Made by a program: the position numbers and the translations under genes. Below, piece by piece: positions 1-7,425 of a stretch of 62,077 bases of DNA; the stretch's first letter is position 1, and each line of letters begins with the position of its first letter. Under the pieces are notes generated by a model. The model was not told the origin of the DNA, did no database searches, and worked only from the letters and a program-made list of their open reading frames with translations. Source of the DNA: Verrucomicrobiota bacterium (GTDB lineage Bacteria > Verrucomicrobiota > Verrucomicrobiia > Chthoniobacterales > JAFAMB01); contig JAFBAP010000115.1 of the NCBI GenBank assembly GCA_019247695.1, positions 1-62,077 on the forward strand, read 5' to 3'.

Positions 1-290
1 ACGCAGAAAAGAGAAAACCTCCACAGATTACACAGATTAAGGGGACGGCCCGCGGCGGATATAGCGTCTCTCTTACCCGGCACTCGACACCCGACACTCG
101 GCACCCGATGTCATTTGTGGCATTCTTTGCCGCTCCGAACCCCGAACCCGACCTCCTAACTCTTTCCCCCTCTCCCCGCCGTGTTCGCCGTGGCTCGCCG
201 TGTTCGCCGTGTGAACTCAGTCGTTGTGCCCGCCACACCCGCTGTGCCCGCCGTGTGACCGCGGGCGTGAAGAGCGGTTACTCATACATC
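1..290. repeat. Composite intergenic repeat block R1 (entered from the window edge)
   Basis: There is no convincing gene in the first 350 bases. Positions 1-41 carry the ACGCAGAAAAGAG and CACAGATTACACAGATTAAG modules. Positions 61-124 carry an AGCGTCTCTCTTACCC segment, the CACTCGACACCCGACACTCG module and CATTTGTGGCATT. About 130-165 has CTCCGAACCCCGAACCCG, and 176-262 has the CCGTGTTCGCCGTGGCTCG and TTGTGCCCGCC modules. The same modules recur in other intergenic blocks of this window, often in the opposite orientation. The left part of the element probably lies outside the window. Confidence 0.75.
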
Positions 291-314
291 GTCTATTTAT
301 GTTTTAATTTTTTC

Positions 315-342
315 TTGCCCCGGGTTCGACGGATGCTATAAC
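315..342 (+). promoter_or_regulatory. Candidate sigma70-type promoter for the lipoprotein gene
   Basis: TTGCCC (315-320) and TATAAC (337-342) are separated by 16 bases. The -10 matches the consensus at 5 of 6 positions and the -35 at 4 of 6. A start site about 7 bases after the -10 falls at 349-350, next to the ATG at 351, so the transcript could be leaderless. This fits the absence of a Shine-Dalgarno sequence there. The call is by eye only. Confidence 0.4.
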
Positions 343-350
343 ACTTTTTA

Positions 351-1136
351 ATGTTGATACAGACTCGTATCGCCACCCGCGCCGGCGGCTCCCGGCGTTC
401 CCATACCGGCGCGCAACTCGCGCCCTGCCCTTTTACCCAGCAGGCAGCCCTCGGCGCCTGCGTACTTGCCTTGCTGGTAACCGGATGCGACGAATCCGAG
501 ACCGATCTCTCCGGTAACGGATCTTTCGCAACGCCGCCCGGTCCGGGATTAAGCCCGGCCGGGACCTCAATGGCCGGTTCGGATCCGGCCGGTGCAAATA
601 CTACCGCCGGCGCCCGCGACCTGGGTGTGCTCGGCGGCGACGCCAATGCAAACCAGCAGGCCTTCCGCGCCCGATTCGGCCTGCACACGCCGACTGCCGA
701 TGAACTGGCCGGAATGACTGCCTATCAGGCGCGGCTCACGGTTTATTCTGATGCTGACCCGGATTGGCCGAGTTCGACCGTGGCGCTGCAAAGCTGGCGC
801 GGCGGTGCTGATGAGAACGGCAATCCGCTCGGCGTCGATGGAACCACGGCGGCGGTAGATTTCCGCCGGGTACCGCCGCACTCATTGCTTTACATCCCGG
901 CGACCGATCAATTCGTGGAGGCAATCGACACGGGCGCGACGAATCAGTGGGCACGCGACGACGCTGGCAAAAGTGATTATGGCGCGGACGGCCTGGGACG
1001 CATCGACATCCAAAGTTCGGCTCAGGGCCGGAGCTCCGGGCAAGTGGAACGGCAGTTCGAAACCTGGATCGGATCGAGTGATTACGGCCAGGTTTACATC
1101 GTGGCCCGGGGCGGCAGCTGGAAAAACTCACATTGA
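351..1136 (+). CDS. Predicted lipoprotein with a 3D (Asp-Asp-Asp) double-psi barrel-like domain
   Basis: This 261-residue protein has an unusually long basic N-region, then a hydrophobic stretch ending in the lipobox LLVTGC (Cys46), so it is probably a lipid-anchored envelope protein. A Gly/Ala/Pro-rich linker follows. The C-terminal third has VDFRRVPPHSLLYIP, then FVEAIDTGATNQ, then GRIDI. This is the spacing of the 3D domain found in MltA-type lytic transglycosylases and resuscitation-promoting proteins, with the conserved Asp residues in AIDTG and RID. A role in peptidoglycan remodelling is inferred from that resemblance; no catalytic partner domain is visible. The start is uncertain because no ribosome binding site precedes the ATG. 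It is followed after 4 bases by another exported-protein gene, so the two are probably one transcript. Confidence 0.6.
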   Translation: MLIQTRIATRAGGSRRSHTGAQLAPCPFTQQAALGACVLALLVTGCDESETDLSGNGSFATPPGPGLSPAGTSMAGSDPAGANTTAGARDLGVLGGDANANQQAFRARFGLHTPTADELAGMTAYQARLTVYSDADPDWPSSTVALQSWRGGADENGNPLGVDGTTAAVDFRRVPPHSLLYIPATDQFVEAIDTGATNQWARDDAGKSDYGADGLGRIDIQSSAQGRSSGQVERQFETWIGSSDYGQVYIVARGGSWKNSH

Positions 1137-1140
1137 CGCC

Positions 1141-1722
1141 ATGAGCTGCCACGGTATCCGCAAGGTGAGGCGGGCGGCGGAGCTTCTGCCGACGTTCTTC
1201 AGCGTCATGCTGGTGATTGCTGCGGTTCGTGCGCAAACCCCGGCGATCCCGCGTCAGGACCGGTCGAGCCCGGACCAACGCTATGAATGGAGAGTCGACG
1301 TTCACGACCCCGTGCGTTATGAACTGGTTGAAGCCGGCAGTGGGCGCGTTCTCGCGACCGTCAGAGACTATTTCTCCGATCAAGGGCATGCGCTCGCGGT
1401 GAGACATGCCCGGGGCGCGGGCGTGTATTGGAACGACCGTTCCACCCTGGTGGCGTTGGACGAGTTCAATTTCCGGCGTGCCGGCCGCCTTTACCTTTTC
1501 TGGATACAGAATGGAAAAGCCAGGCCGATCCCGTTTGATGGGCTCATCACTTCGCCGGCCGGCGCGACGGAGGCGCGCTTTTGCGTGCAGCACGGGTGGG
1601 AATCTGCGACCCAACTTTCAATTCGATTGGCGGCGCAACTAAGTTCCGGTGAGGTGATCAGCAAGGGTTATCTGATTGACGTGGCCGATCCCATCCATCC
1701 GAAGGTACAGGCGCAGCCCTGA
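1141..1722 (+). CDS. Secreted protein of unknown function
   Basis: A 193-residue protein. I chose the ATG at 1141 rather than upstream in-frame starts because it sits 4 bases after the preceding stop and opens directly on a signal peptide: a basic start (MSCHGIRKVRR), a hydrophobic core (LLPTFFSVMLVIAAV) and an Ala-x-Ala-like cleavage region (VRAQ). The mature part is a beta-rich sequence (RYEWRVDVHDPVRYELVE, FRRAGRLYLFWIQNGK) with no cofactor or catalytic motif that I recognise. It may act with the lipoprotein encoded just upstream. The gene converges on the ABC ATPase gene, 60 bases away. Confidence 0.7.
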   Translation: MSCHGIRKVRRAAELLPTFFSVMLVIAAVRAQTPAIPRQDRSSPDQRYEWRVDVHDPVRYELVEAGSGRVLATVRDYFSDQGHALAVRHARGAGVYWNDRSTLVALDEFNFRRAGRLYLFWIQNGKARPIPFDGLITSPAGATEARFCVQHGWESATQLSIRLAAQLSSGEVISKGYLIDVADPIHPKVQAQP

Positions 1723-1782
1723 TTCCGAGCCGCGTGGGCCGAATCCGGGCACAACCCGTCCCAACACAGATCCTGGACCGGT

Positions 1783-2916
1783 TCAGTTCCTGGAACTTTT
1801 CGATGGCACGGCTGCAACCGGCGCAGGCGTGATGGGAATGCTCTCGTGGTCCTCCCCGAAAAGGTAGAGGTGTTCTACTTCCAAGCCGGCCTGAGTGCGG
1901 TGGTTTCGATCGGGAGCCGAACCCGGTTTGGACTTGGCCACGAGCATCGCGTTCTCGCCGAGCTCAACATGGACGAACGTTTCGCTGCCCAGGTTTTCAA
2001 TGATGTTGACGACCCCGGGCAGGGCAACCGTACTCGGGGCAGCGCTGAGATGAACGTGTTCCGGGCGCACGCCCAGCGTCACGGTCTTACCTTCAAGCGG
2101 ACGGTCGACCTCGCAGGGCAGAGTGATCGCGCCGAAGGCGCTGGAACGGCAACGCAGTTGCGCAGGTTTTTGCGATTCCACCGTCAGCGGCAGCATGTTC
2201 ATCTGGGGCGACCCGATAAAGCCGGCCACGAACTGGTTTCGCGGCTTTTCGTAGAGTTCCAGCGGCGAGCCGACCTGCTCGATGCGTCCTTCATTCAGGA
2301 TGACGATGCGATCGGCCATGGTCATCGCTTCGACCTGATCGTGGGTGACGTAGACGGCCGTGTTACGCGTCTCGTAATGCAGGTTTAATAACTCGACGCG
2401 CATACGAACCCGCAGCTTGGCGTCCAGGTTCGATAGGGGCTCGTCGAAAAGAAACAGCTTCGGTTCTTTGACGATTGCCCGGCCGATGGCAACGCGCTGG
2501 CGTTGCCCCCCGGAGAGTTGTTTCGGCTTCCGTGCGAGCAACTGTTCCAGGTGCAGCAACCGCGCTGCGCGGTCGACCCGTTTTTTTACCTCGTCCCTGG
2601 AGAGCGGCTGCAGTTTCAGCCCGAAGGCGATGTTATCGAACACGTTCAGGTGCGGAAACAGCGCGTAATTCTGGAACACCATCGCGACGTTGCGCTTCGA
2701 AGGGTGGGCGAAGGTGATATCCTTCCCGTCAAGCTGGATACGGCCGCTGCTGATGCTCTCGAGCCCGGAAATGGAGCGAAGCAAGGTGGTCTTCCCGCAA
2801 CCGCTCGGCCCGACAAAAACCACAAATTCCTCCTTCTCGATGGCCAGGTTGATGTTTTTCAGGGCATGGAAATCGTCGTAGTATTTCTCGATGTCAGTCA
2901 GTTCAAGGTAGGCCAT
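1783..2916 (-). CDS. ABC transporter ATP-binding protein, MalK/UgpC-type
   Basis: A 377-residue ATPase subunit of a carbohydrate-type (CUT1) importer. It shows Walker A GPSGCGKT (residues 36-43), the Q-loop in MVFQNYALFPHLNVF, the signature LSGGQRQRVAIGRA, Walker B LFLFDEP followed by the D-loop SNLD, and the switch His in YVTHDQVEAMTMADR. About 120 residues of C-terminal OB/TOBE domain follow, ending the MalK way (TLGVRPEHVHL). The start at 2916 (MAYLELTDIEKYY) matches where family members begin; an in-frame upstream extension lacks family character. No permease or binding protein lies nearby, so it may be a shared ATPase serving several sugar importers, as MsmX does in Bacillus. The substrate cannot be told. 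Confidence 0.9.
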   Translation of the reverse strand: MAYLELTDIEKYYDDFHALKNINLAIEKEEFVVFVGPSGCGKTTLLRSISGLESISSGRIQLDGKDITFAHPSKRNVAMVFQNYALFPHLNVFDNIAFGLKLQPLSRDEVKKRVDRAARLLHLEQLLARKPKQLSGGQRQRVAIGRAIVKEPKLFLFDEPLSNLDAKLRVRMRVELLNLHYETRNTAVYVTHDQVEAMTMADRIVILNEGRIEQVGSPLELYEKPRNQFVAGFIGSPQMNMLPLTVESQKPAQLRCRSSAFGAITLPCEVDRPLEGKTVTLGVRPEHVHLSAAPSTVALPGVVNIIENLGSETFVHVELGENAMLVAKSKPGSAPDRNHRTQAGLEVEHLYLFGEDHESIPITPAPVAAVPSKSSRN

Positions 2917-3038
2917 AGCTTGCTGGGGGATTTTGCGGGCAGTACAGGCTTTTAAATCCCATTCTCGGGGTTCGCCCGGCACCTGCGCAATTGATTTTTG
3001 CTGATTACGCAAGTCGGGCGAACCATCCGGCGGCCCGG

Positions 3039-4052
3039 TTACCGGTCGGCTGAAGCGTTTGCGATGAAGTCGTACGGGTATACGAGGGGGTAGTCACTGG
3101 CGTCGTCCAACGCCTGCACTTGTTCCGGGGAGAGTTCCCAGCCGGCTGAGCCCAGATTGCCCTCAAGCTGGGCGAGGTTGCGTGCTCCGATGATCGGCGC
3201 GGTAACTCCGGGTTTGCGAAGCAGCCAGTTAATCGCAACCTGGGCGGGCGTTTTGCCCACCTGTTTCGAGACGGCATGAAGCGCGTCCAGGACGCGCCAG
3301 GTGTATTCGTTGTTGTAGGCACTCCACCGTTCACTCCAACCCTTTTGCTCCGCCGTCTCGATGCGGGAGCCGGGCGGGGGCGCGGACATGCCGCGGTGGA
3401 ACTTGCCCGACAACCAGCCACCTCGGAGCGGGCTCCAGGGGATGACGCCAAGTCCCTCCTTGAGCGAAATCGGGATCAACTCCCATTCCGTTGTGCGGCA
3501 CAGGAGGTTGTATTGGGGTTGCAAGCAGACGAACGGCTCCCAGTTGTGTTCCCGGGTCAGGTCAATGGCGCGCTGCAGCTGCCAACCGGTGAAGTTGCTG
3601 ATGCCGAGGTACCTCACGGCCCCGCGCCGGACCAGTTGGTTCAAGGTTGAAATGGTTTCTTCCAAGGGCGTCTTCGGATCCCAGCAGTGCACCTGGTAAA
3701 GGTCGATGTAGTCCGCCTGCAGACGGCGCAGGCTTGCCTCCGCCGAAGCGAGGATATGTTTTCGGCTCAGGCCCGCCTCGTTCGGACGTTCACCCATGGG
3801 AAACCGGACCTTTGTGGCCACGATCAGGTCATCCCGGTTCTGCCGTTTCAACCAGCGGCCGACAATTTCCTCGGAGACGCCACGGCTGTAGACGTTGGCG
3901 GTATCGATGAAATTGCCCCCGGCTTCCACAAAGCGATCGAGCATCTGGTGACTCTCCGCCTCCGTCGCTTCGTTCTCGCGACCGAATGTCATTGCGCCAA
4001 GACAAAGCTCGCTGACCTGCAGGCCAGTCCCTCCGAGATATCGATATTTCAT
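3039..4052 (-). CDS. Aldo/keto reductase
   Basis: A 337-residue NADPH-dependent oxidoreductase with the (beta/alpha)8 fold of the AKR family. The protein opens [21 protein letters not shown], as voltage-channel-beta-like and YajO-like AKRs do. The tetrad is visible: Asp and Tyr in [10 protein letters not shown], Lys in VATKVRF, and His in LYQVHCWDP. The NADP-binding end shows the usual SNF and ITGAR-type features ([16 protein letters not shown]). The start at 4052 leaves out a 63-residue in-frame extension with no AKR similarity. It lies 122 bases upstream of the ABC ATPase gene on the same strand. The physiological substrate, an aldehyde or ketone sugar derivative, is unknown. Confidence 0.92.
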   Translation of the reverse strand: MKYRYLGGTGLQVSELCLGAMTFGRENEATEAESHQMLDRFVEAGGNFIDTANVYSRGVSEEIVGRWLKRQNRDDLIVATKVRFPMGERPNEAGLSRKHILASAEASLRRLQADYIDLYQVHCWDPKTPLEETISTLNQLVRRGAVRYLGISNFTGWQLQRAIDLTREHNWEPFVCLQPQYNLLCRTTEWELIPISLKEGLGVIPWSPLRGGWLSGKFHRGMSAPPPGSRIETAEQKGWSERWSAYNNEYTWRVLDALHAVSKQVGKTPAQVAINWLLRKPGVTAPIIGARNLAQLEGNLGSAGWELSPEQVQALDDASDYPLVYPYDFIANASADR

Positions 4053-4153
4053 GTTCACAACAAAGCGAGGCGAACCGGTATTTCCAGGGGGGAAGGCCCG
4101 GCATGGACGTAATGGCGGGATCCGCTTAGGTTTCAACCTGTGCGTATCGAGCG

Positions 4154-4810
4154 ATGAGGGCGGCCCGTTTTCGATGGCGTTGGGGATGGATCGTGTTGGC
4201 CGGGCTTGCCGGGATGCGGTTGGCCCTGGCCCTGGTTGCAACCGATGCGGAGCCGGCGGTGGTCGCGGACCCGGTGGCTGATTATCTGGCGATGAATGTG
4301 CCGGACCGGAAGGCGAACGCCGGGCAGTTACTGATCCTCAAAAAGGTTACCGTCGACGTTGATGGCGACGGCCGTCCGGAAGTGTTTGTCGGCACCTGGT
4401 ACCGCCGGTCCGGGCCCAACACTTGGTTGTGGGCCGGCTATACCCCGGTTTCCGGTGGTTACCGAAGGATCACACCGGCAAACGCGGACGTGCTGATTGA
4501 CTTCAGAGAAATCTACGTGGGCCCGATCCCGGAATTGCAGCGCGAGGGTATGGCCCAGGGTTACAGCCTGGAGTTGGACAATCAGGACCGGGATCAATCC
4601 AACCTGCTGAGCGACGTGACTTACTACTACATCCAGGACGGAAAACTGGTCGAGAAAGGAACCGGCCCGCTGGACCGGGATGATCCCGAACAGCGCAAAA
4701 AGTATGATTTCTTTTTCGGGCCGGACCGGCACGTTCGTGACGTGCCCCGGATCGAATCGTTTAGTGCAGGCGAACTCCTCCGGCGCGGTTACGCCTTGCC
4801 GCGACCCTGA
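4154..4810 (+). CDS. Exported protein with a calcium-loop-like DxDGDG motif
   Basis: A 218-residue protein. The start at 4154 gives an Arg/Trp-rich N-region ([11 protein letters not shown]), a hydrophobic segment ([18 protein letters not shown]) and likely export. Residues around 66-80 read [18 protein letters not shown], the DxDxDG loop of FG-GAP/VCBS-like or EF-hand calcium-binding repeats; only one copy is present. The C-terminal half ([24 protein letters not shown]) is hydrophilic. It is divergent from the aldo/keto reductase gene, 101 bases away. No enzymatic motif is seen; a secreted, calcium-stabilised structural or binding protein is the most that can be inferred. Confidence 0.65.
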   Translation: MRAARFRWRWGWIVLAGLAGMRLALALVATDAEPAVVADPVADYLAMNVPDRKANAGQLLILKKVTVDVDGDGRPEVFVGTWYRRSGPNTWLWAGYTPVSGGYRRITPANADVLIDFREIYVGPIPELQREGMAQGYSLELDNQDRDQSNLLSDVTYYYIQDGKLVEKGTGPLDRDDPEQRKKYDFFFGPDRHVRDVPRIESFSAGELLRRGYALPRP

Positions 4811-4958
4811 ACGTGCTGCCGGAACGCCTCTGAAATGCGAAAAAACTGCGAAAAACCCGGTACCCGCCCAAGGATGCGGCCGCAGACATCCGCTGAAAGA
4901 TCCAGTTTCGTTACTAAAGAGACAAGCTATATTAGCGTAAGAAATCAGGGGTATCTTT
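4811..4958 (+). other. Intergenic region with weak promoter-like signals
   Basis: A TATATT hexamer lies at 4928-4933, but no good -35 partner is found at normal spacing. AGGGG ends about 8 bases before the ATG at 4959 and is a reasonable ribosome binding site for the next small gene. Nothing else is recognised. Confidence 0.3.
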
Positions 4959-5267
4959 ATGAAATCACTTTTTCTCGCCCTGTTTTTATCCGTGATGGCT
5001 CTGAGCAGCGGCGCTCTTGCCCAGCAGATCCAGGAATTCCGGACCACCCCGCGGGTGGTGCCGCAACCTGAACCGCCGCGTGCTGCGATTGAGCAGAATT
5101 CAAACTCTGACATCGCACGGAAGTTTATCGCGGCGCCGAACAAGCTGCAGCTGCTTAACCCGCTGGCTCCGCGCCGGTATGGAAGCGGCGAACAAGTCGT
5201 TGCGGCTGACCGGCGCGATCGACAGGAGCGGGGCCGCTTCTGGCGGTTGATCTCGTTTCCGTTTTAG
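4959..5267 (+). CDS. Small secreted protein of unknown function
   Basis: A 102-residue protein with a textbook signal peptide: MKSLFLALFLSVMALSSGALAQQ, with cleavage expected after ALA-Q. The mature peptide of about 80 residues is rich in Pro, Gln and Arg (TTPRVVPQPEPPRAAI) and ends in WRLISFPF. An AGGGG ribosome binding site precedes the ATG. A strong intrinsic terminator follows the stop by about 27 bases, so this is a single-gene unit or the end of one. I recognise no family; small exported proteins with the C-terminal pattern of an Arg-rich stretch, WR and Phe/Pro are only a loose grouping. Confidence 0.7.
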   Translation: MKSLFLALFLSVMALSSGALAQQIQEFRTTPRVVPQPEPPRAAIEQNSNSDIARKFIAAPNKLQLLNPLAPRRYGSGEQVVAADRRDRQERGRFWRLISFPF

Positions 5268-5294
5268 GGCGCCTTTGCAGGCGGGTTCGTGAGA

Positions 5295-5328
5295 GGCTGG
5301 GGCAGCGAGCCCCGGCCTTTTTGTTTTT
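5295..5328 (+). terminator. Intrinsic terminator after the small secreted protein
   Basis: GGCTGGGGC (5295-5303) pairs with GCCCCGGCC (5309-5317) around the loop AGCGA; the only imperfect pair is T-G. It is followed at once by TTTTTGTTTTT. This is one of the clearest rho-independent terminators in the window. The next open reading frame begins immediately after it at 5329. Confidence 0.9.
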
Positions 5329-6549
5329 GTGACGGATCAACCTCTATCTTCGACCAGCCTGGGCGGCGACCTTAAGGCCGGCCCAGCATCTCCCCTCACC
5401 CGGCGACCGGTCATCGCCGTGTTCTGCCCGACCTTTTTGCGTCCGGAAATGCTGCACGTGTACCGGCAGATTGCCTGCCTTGAACGCACGCAGCCCATCG
5501 TCTTCGCTTTCAAACGCGAGTGCGCCAGCCGGTTTCCGTACGAACGGTGCGAAATCCTTCCGCGTTCGGCGTTCCGCTGGTGGCGAAGGATCTGGCAAAA
5601 ACAGGTTCTCAGGATTCCGCAAACGGCTTTCCCGGGCGAAGTGGCCGCCTTCCGGCGGCGACTCCGGAATCACGGCTGCAGAATGCTCCATATTTATTTC
5701 GGTAATAACGCGATCTTTTGGGAACCACTGATCCGGCGAATCGAGCTTCCGGTTGTAGTCTCATTCCACGGCGCCGATACCCAGGTCGATATGCGGTCCC
5801 CGGCGGCTCTTGGCCGGCTCCGGCGGGTGTTCGGCGGTGCACGGCTGGTTTTAGCCCGGTCTGAGTCCCTCGTCCAAGCGCTCATCGAACTGGGGTGTCC
5901 CCCTGAAAAGCTTCGACTCCAGCGAACCGGCATTCCTTTGGAGTTTTATCCGTTCCAAGCGCGGCCGGCACCGCCGGATGGGCGCTGGCACCTGTTGCAG
6001 GCTTGCAGGTTGATAGAAAAAAAGGGACTCGAGACCACGCTGCAAGCGTTCGCGAAGTTTCGGGACGCATGGCCGCAGGCGTTTCTGACGGTGGCCGGCG
6101 ATGGCGAACTGCGGCCGGCGCTCGTCGAATTGGCGGCCCGCCTCGGGGTGACGAAGTCCGTCCGGTTCACCGGCTTTTTGGCGCCTGACGAACTGCGCCG
6201 GCTCTATTACGATGCGCATCTCTTCGTGCACCCAAGCGAGACGGCTCGAGACGGCAACCAGGAAGGCGTGCCAAACAGTTTACTGGAGGCTATGGCGACC
6301 GGTTTGCCCGCCGTTGCTACCCGTCACGGTGGCATCCCCGAGGCGATTGAACATCGGGTAAACGGTTTTCTGACGGATGAGCGGTCACCGGGGCAAGTGG
6401 CGGAGGGCCTTCTTGAGATTACTCGCGACGACGCGTTCCGTGCCGCCCTGGGGCAAGCCGCGGCCGAGGCCGTTCGCCGGAAATTTGATCTCAAGGTGCA
6501 GGCGGCGCGCCTGGAAGGGGCTTACCTGAGCCTGATCCAAGAGGGGTGA
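5329..6549 (+). CDS. Glycosyltransferase family 4 (GT-B fold)
   Basis: A 406-residue retaining glycosyltransferase that transfers a sugar from a nucleotide or lipid donor to a glycan or lipid acceptor, probably at the inner membrane. The N-terminal Rossmann half starts PVIAVFCPTFLRPEM and includes FHGADTQ. The donor half has CRLIEKKGLETTLQAF, LTVAGDGELRPAL and the GT4 E-x7-E signature in EGVPNSLLEAMATGLP, then VNGFLT. The GTG start at 5329 is the only upstream candidate in frame, but it directly abuts the preceding terminator and has no ribosome binding site, so the true start is doubtful; conserved sequence begins near residue 27. No polysaccharide cluster surrounds it. A repeat motif begins right at the stop codon. 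Confidence 0.85.
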   Translation: MTDQPLSSTSLGGDLKAGPASPLTRRPVIAVFCPTFLRPEMLHVYRQIACLERTQPIVFAFKRECASRFPYERCEILPRSAFRWWRRIWQKQVLRIPQTAFPGEVAAFRRRLRNHGCRMLHIYFGNNAIFWEPLIRRIELPVVVSFHGADTQVDMRSPAALGRLRRVFGGARLVLARSESLVQALIELGCPPEKLRLQRTGIPLEFYPFQARPAPPDGRWHLLQACRLIEKKGLETTLQAFAKFRDAWPQAFLTVAGDGELRPALVELAARLGVTKSVRFTGFLAPDELRRLYYDAHLFVHPSETARDGNQEGVPNSLLEAMATGLPAVATRHGGIPEAIEHRVNGFLTDERSPGQVAEGLLEITRDDAFRAALGQAAAEAVRRKFDLKVQAARLEGAYLSLIQEG

Positions 6550-6638
6550 ATGCCACAAATGAAGAAGTGGCGGGTGGCGGGTAAAGTTCGGCGTTCGGGG
6601 CGGCAGCGTACCGGGCGTGGAATTATTCCGCTTGTGCC
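6549..6638. repeat. Short intergenic repeat block R2
   Basis: AATGCCACAAATG (6549-6561) starts on the last base of the glycosyltransferase stop codon. It is followed by AAGTGGCGGGTGGCGGGTAA, a GTTCGGCGTTCGGGG module and a partial CTTGTGCCATT at the far end. These are the same elements as in blocks R1, R3 and R6. The downstream neighbour, the aldolase gene, converges on it. Confidence 0.6.
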
Positions 6639-6641
6639 ATT

Positions 6642-7403
6642 TTAGATCCGCAGCATTTTTTGCCGGTGTTTTTCGTCGAGCCGCTGGTCGATGCGTTCGA
6701 CTTCCTTGTCCGGCAGGTGGCGCAAACCACCGAGAAGCTGCGCGCCAAGGTATATCTGCGCAGCTTTGACGGCCATCAACATCGCTGACCGAACCGCTTC
6801 GACGCTGGGCCCGAAGGTGATGATGCCGTGATTTTCGAGCAGGATCACCCGCGGCCGCCGCTCGGAGCGCGATTGCAGGTCCTGCAAACGCGCCTGAATC
6901 TCCTGGGCGAGGACCAGTCCGGGATCCACGTAGGGCACCAGGAGTGAAGCTGGTCCGCAGCACACAATTTCGTCAGGTGTTTGCCGGCATTCCGCGAACG
7001 TTTGCGCATGTGAGGTGCAAAGGACCTGGTTGATAGGAATCGGGTGAGTATGCCCCACGAATCGTACGCCCGGCAGCGAGAGAAGGTAAGCGTGGAAGAA
7101 TGTCTCAACGGACGGTTTCAAGGCCGACGGCCGGACCCGGCTTCCCAATAAGACCTGCTCAACTTCCTCGTCGGACAGCGCGGGTTTCGCGATCGCGTCC
7201 AGCAACGGCGCAAACCTGCACTCCGTCAGCTCCAGTTCGGTCAAAGTTCCAAGGGTGCTGCCGCTCGCTTTAACGAGGAAGGTATCCTGCCCGGCGCGAC
7301 AGGAGACGTTGCCTTCGCCTAGGATGGTAAATTCCTTGTTGCCAAACTCGTGAGCCAATTCGAGCAGCCGAGCTACGTCGGATGCAGACGACGAATCACT
7401 CAT
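6642..7403 (-). CDS. Class II aldolase/adducin family protein
   Basis: A 253-residue protein of the zinc-dependent class II aldolase fold (L-fuculose-1-phosphate, L-rhamnulose-1-phosphate and L-ribulose-5-phosphate 4-epimerase group). Visible features are the phosphate-binding region ILGEGNVSCR and KASGSTLGTL, the zinc ligands HTHP, and the third ligand in LLENHGIITFG. It lies 22 bases downstream of the fucose-isomerase-like gene in the same direction, so isomerisation and retro-aldol cleavage of a deoxy or methyl sugar may be consecutive steps. No kinase is present between them in this window, so the substrate may be non-phosphorylated or a kinase may lie elsewhere. The exact sugar is not determined. 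Confidence 0.85.
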   Translation of the reverse strand: MSDSSSASDVARLLELAHEFGNKEFTILGEGNVSCRAGQDTFLVKASGSTLGTLTELELTECRFAPLLDAIAKPALSDEEVEQVLLGSRVRPSALKPSVETFFHAYLLSLPGVRFVGHTHPIPINQVLCTSHAQTFAECRQTPDEIVCCGPASLLVPYVDPGLVLAQEIQARLQDLQSRSERRPRVILLENHGIITFGPSVEAVRSAMLMAVKAAQIYLGAQLLGGLRHLPDKEVERIDQRLDEKHRQKMLRI

Positions 7404-7425
7404 GGTTTTCTCCGAATGCAGCAGC

